From assembly GCA_026874595.1 (NCBI GenBank), contig CM049311.1:67398453-67462452 (forward strand): a stretch of DNA of 64,000 nucleotides. The letters are read 5' to 3'. The DNA comes from Sipunculus nudus (taxonomy: Eukaryota > Annelida > Sipuncula > Golfingiida > Sipunculidae). A program made the position numbers and the translations under genes. This document shows, piece after piece, positions 1-12,223 of the stretch. The notes beneath the pieces are model-generated. The model worked only from the letters and a program-made list of their open reading frames with translations, was not told the origin of the DNA and did no database searches. How positions within the stretch are numbered: position 1 is the stretch's first letter; every line of letters begins with the position of its first letter.

Positions 1-279
1 CTATGTTACTCATCAACTAACAAATTCCTTTTCTATTAATTTTTATTTAATTTGTTATAAACAAAACCAATACAAAATTATTAATTGATTGTTTATTGTT
101 ATGTTGTTTTTCAAAACAACTACTAGATGAGTTGGGTTGGACACCTGGATCAACTGTGGCTGGGCATTAGCTGCCTGGCTGCCCCAGTGTATGCTTCACT
201 CAAGCATGCATAATCTGATGAAAGGTCAACAAGGTCAACATACAGGTGACTGAAAGGGGCTTGATTGAGCCTGGGTCTG
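1..279. other. No gene seen; AT-rich sequence
   Basis: Nothing recognisable. It would be intron of the SLC6 gene, whose later exons lie off the left edge. Confidence 0.4.
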
Positions 280-1665
280 ACATGGTCTCATAAAAACATT
301 AATAAAAGCTACAATATTTGGCCAATTTCTTTCAGCTTTCTAAACTACAAAGATGAAATCCTTATGTGTGCATGATATGAAAATTATATAAACAGAGCTC
401 ACACGAAACAAAAGTGAAATGGTCAAAGTTGGGCAAAATTTAAGGTACTAATTTTATATTTATACTAATAACTTATAAAATTTTAAAAACTCAGAACTAA
501 TTTTGGGTATTCAATTGAATCTTGATTAAATAATGTTACATCCCTGACAAAAAATCTCTTCAGCAAGCCCCTTGTTAAGGGAGTAAATATATTTCTTGAT
601 TTTTTAAAAAGTGCATTATGTTTGGGCCCATAACTTAAAACATTTACGCAATACTGACATCATTTCTGGCATGTGCACAGAGAATGTATAGAAATCATGT
701 ATATTATGATTAAAGTCAGATCAGTGATTTTGATATTAGGCAGTATTGAAGTGTAACAATGGGTTTTTAATTGAAAAATGAAGTTTTTCATTAATATCTC
801 AAAGGTATTAAGTCCTAGTGACCAAATTCTTGGCATGAAAGGGGATTTTGGAGACATCTAATTGTATGCCAAATTTTACAAACTGAGAGCTTAAGCTGGG
901 GAGCTGAGCTCTTGCAAACTGCATAACACTAGCCTGATGTAAACAATATGTTACATGGTGCTTGAAAACTTGAATAAAATCTACAGTTTTTGATCAACTG
1001 GTTTCAAATTTTTGGTGTTAACAGACAAAATGCTAACAAAAACATGCTGAGAAAATTAAATCCACAGTACTTACAGGAAAAAACGTGCCATGGTCAAAGT
1101 AAGGCAAAATTTAAGGTACCAATTTTTTATTTTTGTTAATATTTTAAAAAAATTAAAGGATTTTGATCTAATTTTGGGTATACAATTTAATTTTGATTTA
1201 TTAAAGTTATATTACTTGAAAAAAGTCCATAGCTTTAACAGTTATCAAATATCTTTCCTGATTTTTTACAAAATGCATTATGTTCTGGCCCATAACTTTC
1301 TTAAATTATATAATACAGACATAATTTCAGGCATGTACATAGGAACTATATAGAGGAATATTTATAGTAAATATGAGGAAAAACAGATGAGTGGTTTTGA
1401 TATTAGGCAGCCCTGAAGTGTGAAAATAGGTTTTTAATAAAAAATTGAGGTTTTTCCTTAATTTCTCAAAGGAACAAAGTCGCAAAGACCCATTTTTCGG
1501 CTTGGTAGGAGATCTTGGGGACATCTAACACTATGCCGAATTTATGGTTCCTAGGTCTTACGGTTTCAAAACGTGCCACATCTACGGATGGACGGATGGA
1601 CGGACAGACGACGGACAATGGACCACGACTATAGCTCAGTTGACTTATAGTCAGCTGAGCTAATG
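280..1665 (-). repeat. Palindrome-ended interspersed element, copy 1, with internal ~670-bp duplication
   Basis: Two diverged tandem units (about 280-955 and 956-1560) share GGTCAAAGT-GGCAAAATTTAAGGTAC and a GATATTAGGCAG block. The right end has a GGATGGACGGATGGACGGAC tract, then a palindrome TAGCTCAGTTGAC/GTCAGCTGAGCTA at 1632-1662. A close relative in the same orientation lies at 9720-10683. A palindromic end with GGACGG tracts is typical of non-autonomous mollusc elements; the superfamily is not resolved. Confidence 0.7.
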
Positions 1666-1667
1666 AT

Positions 1668-2030
1668 TGTAGCTGGCACCACCAGTCTTGTATACAACAA
1701 AGTTATCAAAGATATATACATATGCCTAATTTCAGACTGATATATTAAAACCCTCCTGAGAAATAAGCAGGGACACACACTGTGCAAAAATTATTGTAGG
1801 TGGCACCACCAGTCTTGTATACGACAAAGCTATTCCATATGAATAAATATGCCCAATTTCAGGCTTATATATCAAATTCCTCTGTAGAAATAAGCAGGCA
1901 CATACACTTTGCAAAACTCACTGTAGGTGGCGACACCTGTCTTGTGAACGAGAAAGCCATCAAAGACACATAGACAGGTCAAAATATCAGGCCAATACAT
2001 CAAACTTACCTCAAGTCTGATGCATGGGGC
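1668..2030. repeat. Tandem repeat, ~125-bp period, three diverged units
   Basis: The phrase GTAGGTGGCACCACC-AGTCTTGTATAC recurs at about 1670, 1795 and 1922, each followed by a TATGCCCAATTTCAG-like block and AATAAGCAGG. It probably belongs to the same composite as the neighbours. Confidence 0.65.
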
Positions 2031-2088
2031 TGACCAGGCTCAGGTGAAAAAGGCAGTTGCCCCGAGTGAACTCTGACAAATTGCTTGG

Positions 2089-2545
2089 TCAGGCTACTGC
2101 ATTGAGTGAACTCATGACCTGCACCTGGCTAGACTGAGTGAACTTTTGACCTGTACCTGACTGCACTGAGTGAACTCTTGACCAGTTGCCTAATCTGATA
2201 CAGTTGGCAGTCTGCCAAAGCAAAAACAGATCCAGACTGATCTTTGGCCTGTTGCCAAATCTGAAATAGTAGCCACACCATTGCATTAGCTCACAGATAG
2301 GCTCCACATGCAACCCTGAGGAGCATGACACACATGAGCTGATCACATGATACTCAAAAGGTGATCACATGCTACCTATGAGGTGATCACATTGTGCCCA
2401 TGAGGTGTTTACATGTCACCCATGAGGTGATCAAATGCCTTGTGCTTTGCTGCACTGATTGAACACCTGACCTATATCTGGCTGCACTGAATGAACTCTT
2501 GATTTGTTGCCAAATCTGAAACAGTTGACAGTTTCTCAACCTATT
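2089..2545. repeat. Short-period (~44-bp) degenerate repeat of CTGCACTGAGTGAACTCTTG
   Basis: The phrase CACTGAGTGAACTCTTGACC recurs about every 44-48 bases from 2095, then again near 2455 and 2485. A GGTGATCACATG block repeats three times at about 2338-2430. Confidence 0.6.
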
Positions 2546-2584
2546 TAAAGATACAGACACATTCTTTTTGGCAGTCAAAAACGT

Positions 2585-3480
2585 TTTGCAGGTTTATAAT
2601 TCCTATGGGGAAATACAGCAAAATGGCTAAGTTAAGCTTCCCGTAACTCAGCCAAAAATCACTGAACCAAAACCATTTGAACAAACTTGAATTATCAACA
2701 TCTAAGGATAATTAATGTATGAGATTTAAGAATTTGGCCCAGTAGTTTTTGAGAAGATCTTTTTACCCACAGAGCTAAAATGGGCTGTTATGGCATATAA
2801 CTAATTTCAGCTTCCCATAACTCACCCAAAAGTCACTGAACTGAGACCATTTGGACAAACTTCAGAGAGCACTACCCTAGGATCATTTCTGTGCGATATT
2901 AAACATATTTGGCCATATGGTTTCAGAGTAGAAGTTTTTTGTAGCCATCAGTATGATTTGGGCACTTATGACCCCTGTACAAAAAAGGCTGATGAAGGTG
3001 GCGCCACCAATACCTCAATTTCAGATATGAATCATGTGACCAACATTGACATAAAATTTGGTGATGATAGCTCCAGCCGTTCTGAGATTGTAATTTTAGT
3101 ATGCTTTTTTGGACAGATGACAAAGTTCAACTTCCCTGTAACTCGGCCAAAAATCACCGAACTTAAACCATTTGAACAAATTGAGAGGGATTGTTCCATG
3201 AATCATTTCTGTGAAATATTGGACAATTTGGCTGAACAGTTTCGGAGAAGAAGATTTTTAAAGATTTATTAGCTTTTTCCCTATAATATCTAAGAAAATG
3301 CAGCTAGCCAAAAAATTAGCAAAATCCGATAGTTTTTTAGATGACTATTTTTTTGCATAAAGTTTCGTGATGCTAACTCTTGCCGTTTTCGAGATAGTTT
3401 GGGTAAACGTACAGACGCCGGACGACGGCTGATGGACACCGGACGACCCCACACAATCGCACAAGCTCACAGGTTCGCTA
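2585..3480 (-). repeat. Tandem-repeat element with GACGG-rich end
   Basis: AGCTTCCCGTAACTCAGCC-AAAATCACTGAAC recurs near 2632, 2808 and 3130. The right end (3412-3475) has CGGACGACGGCTGATGGACACCGGACGACC, the composition found at the ends of other elements in this window. No coding capacity. Confidence 0.55.
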
Positions 3481-3548
3481 AAAATATGTTCAGTTGATTC
3501 ATATTTAAAGCAAGGAGTTTTCAAGGAACATCAAATGTGTATAACATA

Positions 3549-3979
3549 CTGTGGTTGCCTTTTTGTTGGCAAAGGTTTTAATTTTGCGATATTCGCGAAT
3601 GGGAAATAATCGCGAAAAGAAAACCCTCGGGAATAATTGGCCAATTAAGTATGTCCTTTTTATTCAGTAAAACCAATACTTGTATGTGAATAGGTTAGAA
3701 CAGAGAGAAATTTTATTATAAATTCCATTATGCAGGTATAGGGGAAAAAGTTCTCTTAAATTTGAACTAAACTACCTGTGCTGTGTGTATTGGACCATCG
3801 TTATATGAGTAGAATATCACAAATTCATGACTGATTCTCATTTTATAATATAAACAGATATGACTTTACCAAAGATTTGATATAAGTTCCGGTGAGATCG
3901 CGAAAATGAAACCCTTACGAAACATTCAAAATGGAGATATCACAAAATTTCAGCCTCGCGAATATGCAGCCAACCACAG
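3549..3979. mobile_element. TA-flanked MITE, copy 1 (431 bp)
   Basis: Terminal inverted repeats begin CTGTGGTTG and end CAACCACAG, flanked by TA on both sides. The inner TIR contains TTCGCGA motifs (TTTTGCGATATTCGCGAATG on the left, CCTCGCGAATATGCAGCCAACC on the right). A 434-bp copy lies at 32743-33176. TA duplication suggests a Tc1/mariner-like or related transposase acted in trans. Confidence 0.85.
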
Positions 3980-4185
3980 TATTGATATATATTACAAGTC
4001 CTATCTGATGTCATGTATTCATATCGTATTTCATTCTAAATGGTTCCTTAGGTATCATGAAATGCACCTGATCGAGTAAGTTGCAGTACTAAGTATATGA
4101 AACATATGTTTTTTTTAGGATTGGTCAACAGCTGGTAAGTTGCTCTTTCTGTGTGTTTCAGGTAACCATACAATAAGAATGATAC

Positions 4186-5027
4186 TAGGGTTGGGACGGT
4201 TACCGGTATACGGTATTATCACGATATCTGACAGCTACGGTTATCATACCGTCAACTTTCCTTTTATCGCGATACCACAATATCATTTTTTGTTCATGAT
4301 TTTGGTTCACAAGCAAGCCCTTGAAGTACAAAATGAATTTATTTCAAAGAATCACATTTATTTTTATAAACCACATGTGTTTGAATACACGCGTGTGGGT
4401 GGAACCGTGTGCTTACAGACTTCGGGATTAGTCGGATATGTCCGGAAGTAGCAGGATGAATCGGAGAGGACAAAAGCTTGAGAATTCCAGGATAAAAAAT
4501 AACATTATAATGAAAGAGCAATAAATACACATATTTATGCTTTTATTGCATGGAACGGAAATGTCAACATAAAAGTGTCACCACTGAATCGAACATTCCA
4601 TACGGGTTGCATATTTTGCCATATAAAATTGAGATTGTTTATTTAGCCATGATTGGTATGACACGCTCTCCGAAAATACGCCGGGATTCTTCGGCTTTTA
4701 TGTAGCTATAGGAAACTGATGAAAAGTTGTGACAAGGGTGATTCGACGATGGGGGCAGGACTTCCCGCCCCTCAAGCTTGCACACCTGCAGGACCTTCAT
4801 GCAACTTACATCACTTAATGGGTCATTCTGTGGTACTGGCACAATTGGTATAAATGTTATTAATACTTAACTCCTTGTATAAAGTCAAGACTTTAAAGGT
4901 GGTTGTTATAAATACCATTATTGATGGGTTATTAATGCCATTATATATAATTAAAAATATCACGGTATATCGCGATTAAATTTGAATAATTATCATGATA
5001 TCAAAAACCCATATCGTCCCAACACTA
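4186..5027. mobile_element. Non-autonomous hAT-type element with perfect 8-bp TSD (842 bp)
   Basis: The element starts TAGGGTTGGGACG and ends CGTCCCAACACTA, and it is flanked by AATGATAC at 4178-4185 and 5028-5035. Subterminal sequence near both ends is rich in the inverted words ATCGCGAT and CGGTATA. An 8-bp duplication and a GTTGGGA-type TIR are hAT hallmarks. The interior holds no recognisable transposase; minus ORF 4842-4639 (67 codons) is unassigned. Confidence 0.9.
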
Positions 5028-5039
5028 AATGATACATTA

Positions 5040-5738
5040 GTATAAAACCTTCAGGATATCAGGCTCTATGTAGGGGGATTGATATAATCCAAAAGTCATA
5101 ACTTGTCACTTTTCATTAAGACTTTGGAGCCAGTCTCATAGGTTCCATTTAGCGTTTATACCCTGGAAGGGTTTGAACTGGAGACAATCAGCTACAATGT
5201 CCACTGGAGCCCTATCACCTATAAAGCATGTGGAATTAACATAAAAAAATAGCTGCTCCCCTTACAAAATAAATCTTGCCTTGAAACCGTTTGCTTACTC
5301 CTGTAAACGAGTGTAAAAAACAGTGGATTGGGCACAATCACAGGTGTCAACATAACAGCATGTGGGGCCGTGCGCATCGCAGAGCCAAAACACCAATCAA
5401 TCAGGAGATGCCCTGACCGACTTGGCCTAAAAAGTCTAATACATGTTTGCGTAGGCTGAAACACTGCGTTTTGCAGCTCACAATTGGACCTCCAGTCACC
5501 CGACCTGTTTTTGTAAACACACATACGTGGACTATGTTTACAAACACACAGAGCCATAACAAGATGTTAAACAGCCATATGCCAGGTACTGAGGTTAGTT
5601 ACTGTGTTGTTTTTGCTAGGATACTTTCGTATAAAGCAAAATTGAACTGATACTGTGAAAGATGAGGCATAAGATTGTTCCTGATTAAGTCCCTTTAAAT
5701 GCCTGCCTAAAGACAATGACGAGGAATTTGAAACTTAC
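5040..5738. other. SLC6 intron sequence, nothing recognised
   Basis: No clear repeat or exon. A GTTTGAACTGGAG word near 5170 resembles a tRNA B box but has no pairing arms. Confidence 0.4.
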
Positions 5739-5870
5739 CTTGAAAGATTGGACTGGCTTTCCAAATGGATATGACCCCAGAGCTGGCATACTGTCCAAAC
5801 GCCGACTCCAACATAAACAAGGGGATCCCAGTGACCACCAGCATTATCATGAAGGGGATAAGGAATGCAC
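5739..5870 (-). CDS. SLC6 transporter exon with TM2
   Basis: This 132-nt exon lies between a TTTTAG acceptor and a CAAG|GTAAGT donor, entering in phase 1 and leaving in phase 2-compatible form (last codon G split). It encodes [18 protein letters not shown] as a hydrophobic TM2, then [13 protein letters not shown] and the intracellular loop [11 protein letters not shown]. The Glu in the IPLF-x-x-E motif is conserved in SLC6 carriers. No further exon of the gene is seen between 5738 and base 1. Confidence 0.9.
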
Positions 5871-8800
5871 CTAAAAACACAACACAACAAGTCCGTTGGC
5901 CATGATATATAGTTGAGATCATCTCATATTAAACAGTAGTACACTCCCTAGATGGCGGTTGAAGTTGAACACGGGGATGATTGGTTCTTTGATTTATGAA
6001 TAGTTTAAGAAAGTTCAAGATAACAAGATATAGATACCATATTGTTCAAGAGTGTTCCAAATTTTGTATACTTAATTTCGCATAATTAACAATTATTATT
6101 GAAACGGATAATTGGATATACTTTGTGTATGTTAATCTGCAGTAAGATTGTGAAAATGAAACCCTTGCGAATCAAAAGAAAATCACTTAAATTTAATCCC
6201 AAAAATGAAGCAAACCACAGTATGCAAGATTTTATTTCTTCAACAATGTTGATTTACCTCCACCATTGCGGTAACATTGGTAAGGGAACCGCCACACATT
6301 GCCGAGGCCAACAGCGTAACTGAGGCAAGACAGGATGAAATCCAGCTTCCCAGTCCAGTTCCCTCTTTCTTTATTCTCATCATCTTCATCCACATAAGAA
6401 GACACAGACAAGTGGTGTCGTCTGACGTGCAGTGGCTCTTCTGTGGGGCTGGCTTTCTCTGTAGGGGATTTATTCAGCAGCGGTTCTGGGGTAGCATCAA
6501 CCTACAATCACAAAACTTTGACATAAGTGAGGAGAACAGGAAATGAAACGCTAAACTCCCAAGTACAGAATAGTTTTGGTAAACCTGACATCCAAGTGCA
6601 TAAAAATTTATTGACCTTTGTATTGGCATGTAGTCCTCAACTGGTCCCTTTAAATATAAAAATATAGTTTAGAGAACCTGGAAAAAGAATTTTGGATAAA
6701 ATTCAGCTATCGAATAGGGATTAGCATCATTTTTCAGAACAGTCGGTAAATGTTTCCACAGGGCAGAAAGGGCTAGCAGCCAATGAGCAACTGGCCAAAG
6801 TGCCATGTCATATATAACTTCCTGGCCAAACAAATCTAGATCAAGATAATGAATTGAAAGGGCTGCAAAAAAATGTCTCCTGGTATAATAATGAATGTGG
6901 TATACAAATATCACTTGTATACTAAAATATTGTATAACTAGATATTTCTTGGCACCACAGGTGCCATAGTATCCCCAGACAATTAATCCCCCCTTTAAGA
7001 ATAGGCACCCCATCTTCAGCAACAATTAATATCAGACCACACTCATAGAAAAGGTCACTCTCATAAAGAGGTCATGACCCCAATTTCAAAATGACTTATA
7101 ATGCTCACAGTACTGTTAAGTGGCAATGATGGGGTATTAAACAGCACGAAAACAAGCATGAGAATAACAGGTGGCGCTACCAGTTTCCAGTACATGACAA
7201 CACTATCCAAGATCTTCGGTCAAGTTGATTTTTGGACCAATCCATGCATCCCTTATTGAGATATTACTGATTTTGTGTGATTTTCACCATATATGGCCAT
7301 ATTCAAGGTCAAGGCCACTCTCACAGGAAAGGTCATGACCCCAATTTATATATACATCACCCCATAACCCATGTCTATGTATATGCATAATATGAAAGAA
7401 ATCTGTCCATTACTTTTTGACTTGTAATGATCACAGTACTGTTAGGTGGCAAAGATGGGGGGGTATTAACCTCATGAAAACAAGTAAAAGAATAACAGGT
7501 GGCGCTACCAGTTTCTGGTACATGAAAATACTATGCAAGATCTTCAGTTAAATTGATTTTTGGACCAATCCATTCATCCCTTATTGAGATATTAATGATT
7601 TTGTGTGATTTTCACCATATATGGCAATATGCAAGGTCAAGGCCACTCTCATAGGAAAGGTCATGACCCCAAATTAAATAGACATTATCCCATAACCCAA
7701 ATCTATGTATATGCATAATATAAAAGTAATTTGTCCATTAGTTTTTGACTTATAATGCTCACAGTACTGTTAAGTGGCAATTTTTGGGGTATTAAACGGC
7801 ACGAAAACAAGTAAAGAATAATAGTTGGCGCCACCAGTTTCTGGATCATGACAACAATATCCATGATCTTCAATCAACTTGATTTTGGGATCAATCCATG
7901 CAAGATTTCTTGAGATATTTAAGAATTTGTGGGATTTTTCTCAAAACTGGACCTATTCAAGGTCAAGGACACTCTCCTAGTTAAGGTCATGACCTCATTT
8001 GAATTAGGCGTCGTCCTCTCACCCATATCTATACATATACCAAGTTTCGTAAAGATCCATGAAATATTTTTTGAGTTATAGCGCCAACAAGTTTTATATG
8101 CGGCGGCGGGACATGAAAACATTCTGATAAACAAAAATTTTGTAAGTAGGACCATTACAATGAATGTGACATTTTATAATCCATCCTTGATAGAGATATC
8201 AATTTATAAAACGAGAATAAAATTTTATTTAAATTCACCTGTTTTGTTATGAATATGGCCAGGTTATGCTTATGATCACATAAAATCTTGTTTATATAGA
8301 TTTTGTTTAGTTGCCCTGTGAATGTAGAATGTTTCACAACAACACAAGAAGCAAAACAACACGGGCTTGTAAACACTGCTGTCTTGCCATTTAATAACCA
8401 GGTCACAGATAAGTGTAGGTGGCCCCAAGGAGCTCTCTTTTTTTACACATCTGTGTAGAGTCTGTACAGGATTCTAGGTCAATGTTCTGGTGTTTGGAGA
8501 GAAATCAATATTTTTGGCTACACACAGATGGCAAATACATGAGGATTTAGGTGCAGCTGTAAGCACATTTCTGAAGAAAACAAACCAAACCAACTATAGG
8601 TTCTAGTCATTATAACTTTATATCATTACGGATGTTATGTTGTAAGCGGTACTTGTTTATTGATTAGGTAAATTTAAGATTATTTAGGCTAATTAGTAAT
8701 TAAGGTTTATTATTCACCTGTTACTTGATATCTGGAGAAAACACTAGTGGTTGCTTTGACCGTCAGTTTCTGGTTTTCCTATCTTAATTGCCTGTTCGTT

Positions 8801-11800
8801 GTCAGGAAGGCTTAAAACAAGTTAAATTTTGGACTGGACAGCTCGATAGTGGGGTCCAGCAGGGTGTATATTTCACCAGACTCTAATTCTAAATTGTTTT
8901 GACCCAACATTTCTTTTTATTATAAATCAACCTCCATTTCCATTAATAATTTTTAAATGAATTACACTGATAAGTTTCTCTGGTCTGTACACATCTTATT
9001 ACACTTTAATATTAAATAAAACAAGGTTGCTTACACTGAGATGAATTAGATGATTTTTTTTTAATTTAAAATTAAAATTTATTATTTTTTTTCATCCAGG
9101 CAACTGCCTCCATTTTTTAATGCTTGCTATGTACATCTACAGAATTCCACTCCAGTTTTGTAATACATGACAGGGAACACACGATTATTCTGGTGTCAAC
9201 TAGGCTTTATGTACCTCACCTGCAGTTTCTAGGTGTTTTCCACTTAGTACACTCATTTATGAGTGAATCACAACTGTTCCCATTAAGCCTATAGAGAGCC
9301 CTCACACTGGGTGGGGGACGATTGTGAAAAAATCTCACTTACCTTGTCTGAGATTCAAACTCAGATATGAGCCCTGTGTTTCATCCCTTGACCATAGACA
9401 CTGATTTTAACTAGATGACCTGATCTATAACCATTCTTTCATGGAGTAGCAAACTTTGAAATATTTGCATAATTCCAACAAAAACGATCTGGACCATATC
9501 ATGTATCAATAATTAAAATAATCACTGCCCCGGCAGGACTGTGCTAATCAAATTTTGTCTGACCTCCCTTAAAACCACTTTCCAAATTCTGGTGGTCCAA
9601 TATTAATTTCAAGCCCTGCAAGAGGATATTCAGGTGTAAAACACATAATAAGCCAATATCCAACCACCATGTATCAGCTACATAAACAAGATACACCACA
9701 CCAAGACAAAGGGAACAACAACTATGATAGCGAATGTATAGGAAAATATGTATATGATATATGATCCAAGTCTGATCAGTGGTTTTGATATTAAGCAGTT
9801 TTGAAGTTTAACAATGGGGTTTTAATGGAAAAATGAAGTTTTTCATTAATATCTCGAAGGAATTAAGTCCTAGTGACTAAATTCTTGGCATGGTAGGGGA
9901 TTTAGGAGACATCTAACTGTATGCCAAATTTTAGGAAGTGAGAGCTGAAACCGGGGAGCTGAGTTCTAGCAAACTGCATAACACTAGCTTGATCTAAACA
10001 ATATGGGACATGGTGCTTGAAAACTTGAATAAAATCTACAGTTTTTGATCAACTGGTTTCAATTTTTTTTTGTTAACAGATGAAATGCTAAAAAACCATG
10101 CTGTGAAAATTAAATCCACAGTAGTTACAGGAAAAAAACATGCCATGGTCAAAGTTGGGCAAAATTTAAGGTACAAATTATTTATTTTTGCTAATATTTT
10201 AAAAAATTTTTTAAAGATTTTGATCTAATTTTGGGTATACAATTTAATGTTGATTAATTAAAGATGAATTACTTTAGCTTTTACATGTTTTGTGTTAAGT
10301 GATCAAATATCTTTCCTGATTTTTTTTCAAAATGCATTATGTGACTTTTTAAATTATATAATATACAGACCTTATTTCTGGCATGTACATGGGAACTATA
10401 TAGAAGAATATTTATGGTAAATATGAGGAAAAAAGATTTGTGGTTTTGATATTAGGCAGTCCTGAATTGTGAAAAGAGGTTTTTAATAAAAAAAATTGAG
10501 GTTTTTCCTTAATTTCTAAAAGGAACCAAGTCACAAAGACCCAGTTTTTCGGCTTGGTAAGGGATCTTGGGGACATCTTACATTATGTCTTACGGTTTCA
10601 AAACTTGCCACATCTACGGACGGATGGACAGACAGACAATGGACCATGACTATAGCTCAGATGACTTAAAGTCAGCTGAGCTAAAAAGTGTAAGATGCTT
10701 TATAAATAGCATCCTAGCATACTAAAGCTTTCAGACATTTTATCCTGTCTGCTACAATGTCAGCAGGGTAATATTAATGGACCAGAAGATGGAAGTCAAG
10801 ACTTAACAAGTTCAAGGGATGGTTAAGATGCAGTCTTCCCTCTGTTTGATCCATGGTGATTTATGCATTCACACAGACCTGGTTACAGCCCCACAGTAGT
10901 CATCATTAGCTTTAATAATTAACCACCTGAGGGGACTTATCAACCAGTCAGTGCCCGCAAGACCTTGCACTTATAATCTAATTTAGGATTAGGGGCCAAA
11001 ATTAGATAAGTATCTCTAGTTCTCCAGAATTTTATGAAAATTTTCAGAGACACCAGGTAATATTTTGTTCAAAGCAGCCCTAATTTTTAGATGGCTGACT
11101 TAATGATGATGAAGAAGGTATATCATCATCCCCTACCTAGTTGAGCGCTGCTTATATCCCAGAACTGATGATTCATGGTCCCGACAAAATGCTATTTTCA
11201 GATCACTTTTCTGTATGAAGATTCCCCACAAAAATGCCAAACTGGAAGTTCTAATCAGTTTTAGTTTGCCCATAAAAGGAACCCATTCATAAAGCAGGTA
11301 TGTTAATACCTGGTACATGTGTTAAACATATACAGTTTGGGAAATGAACTATGAAAACAGCAATAACTAAAGGGGGAATTAAGTGACTAGGAACTGCTGG
11401 CAAGAAAAAGCAATTTCGAACAGAATTGTTACCACCGTGGGGCTCCAAACCAGTATATAATTCCAAATGCTCCACTACATCCTCTGTCCACATCATGTCA
11501 CCTAAAGACAGACACTTAATCATTGTTAACATGGCCACTTTAAGTTTAATGTTGTCCGGCAAATTATCACATAAGAACCAATGCTGGATCTGACCCAATA
11601 ATCTTCAAGCTCTATCTAGACACTGCCAGAGTTTCATGTTTTGTTTTATTGACCAATGACCATGGTTGCATGGCTGGTTTCTGTACCTCTGGATGTGCTG
11701 GACTGACATCACAGTTACAGCATGCCAGAGCAGAAGGTCTGGTTTGTGGGACCCGGTCTGAAAGCAGGGCCAGTCAATCAGTCCATGGACTGGTTCTTGT

Positions 11801-12187
11801 ATCAATAATGGAATAAAGCTACTAAGTAGATGCCCTTAGATACAGCATGCCAAGGAACACAACCCACGTGAAGTTCCATAGGTCTTCACACTGTAACTTA
11901 ACTGTAATCATTTTTTTTAATATCAATTATTTGATGAATTTTCTTCAAATGTAACATCTCTTTTCTTTAAAATACCTCATCAATATCCCCCAAATAGTAT
12001 ACAAGTTTAATATGGAAAACACAAAATGTCTATCTTTTTTTTATTTTCATTGCATTTTACATATATTTTGCAGTATTCAAAGATGACTTTTTTAATACTT
12101 CATTTGTTTTCAACTTAGTCCAAATGAGTTTACTGAAGAAAATAAATCTGCTTAATTTATCTGTTGGTGTGTTTTGCTGTCATATAT

Positions 12188-12223
<36 letters not shown>

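Noticed and set aside
5150-5220. GGGTTTGAACTGG word suggesting a tRNA B box
   Set aside because: No flanking stems and no A box; chance or a very old SINE.
11287-11598. 103-codon minus-strand open frame
   Set aside because: No recognised family, codon signal or splice partner; inside an intron of the SLC6 gene.
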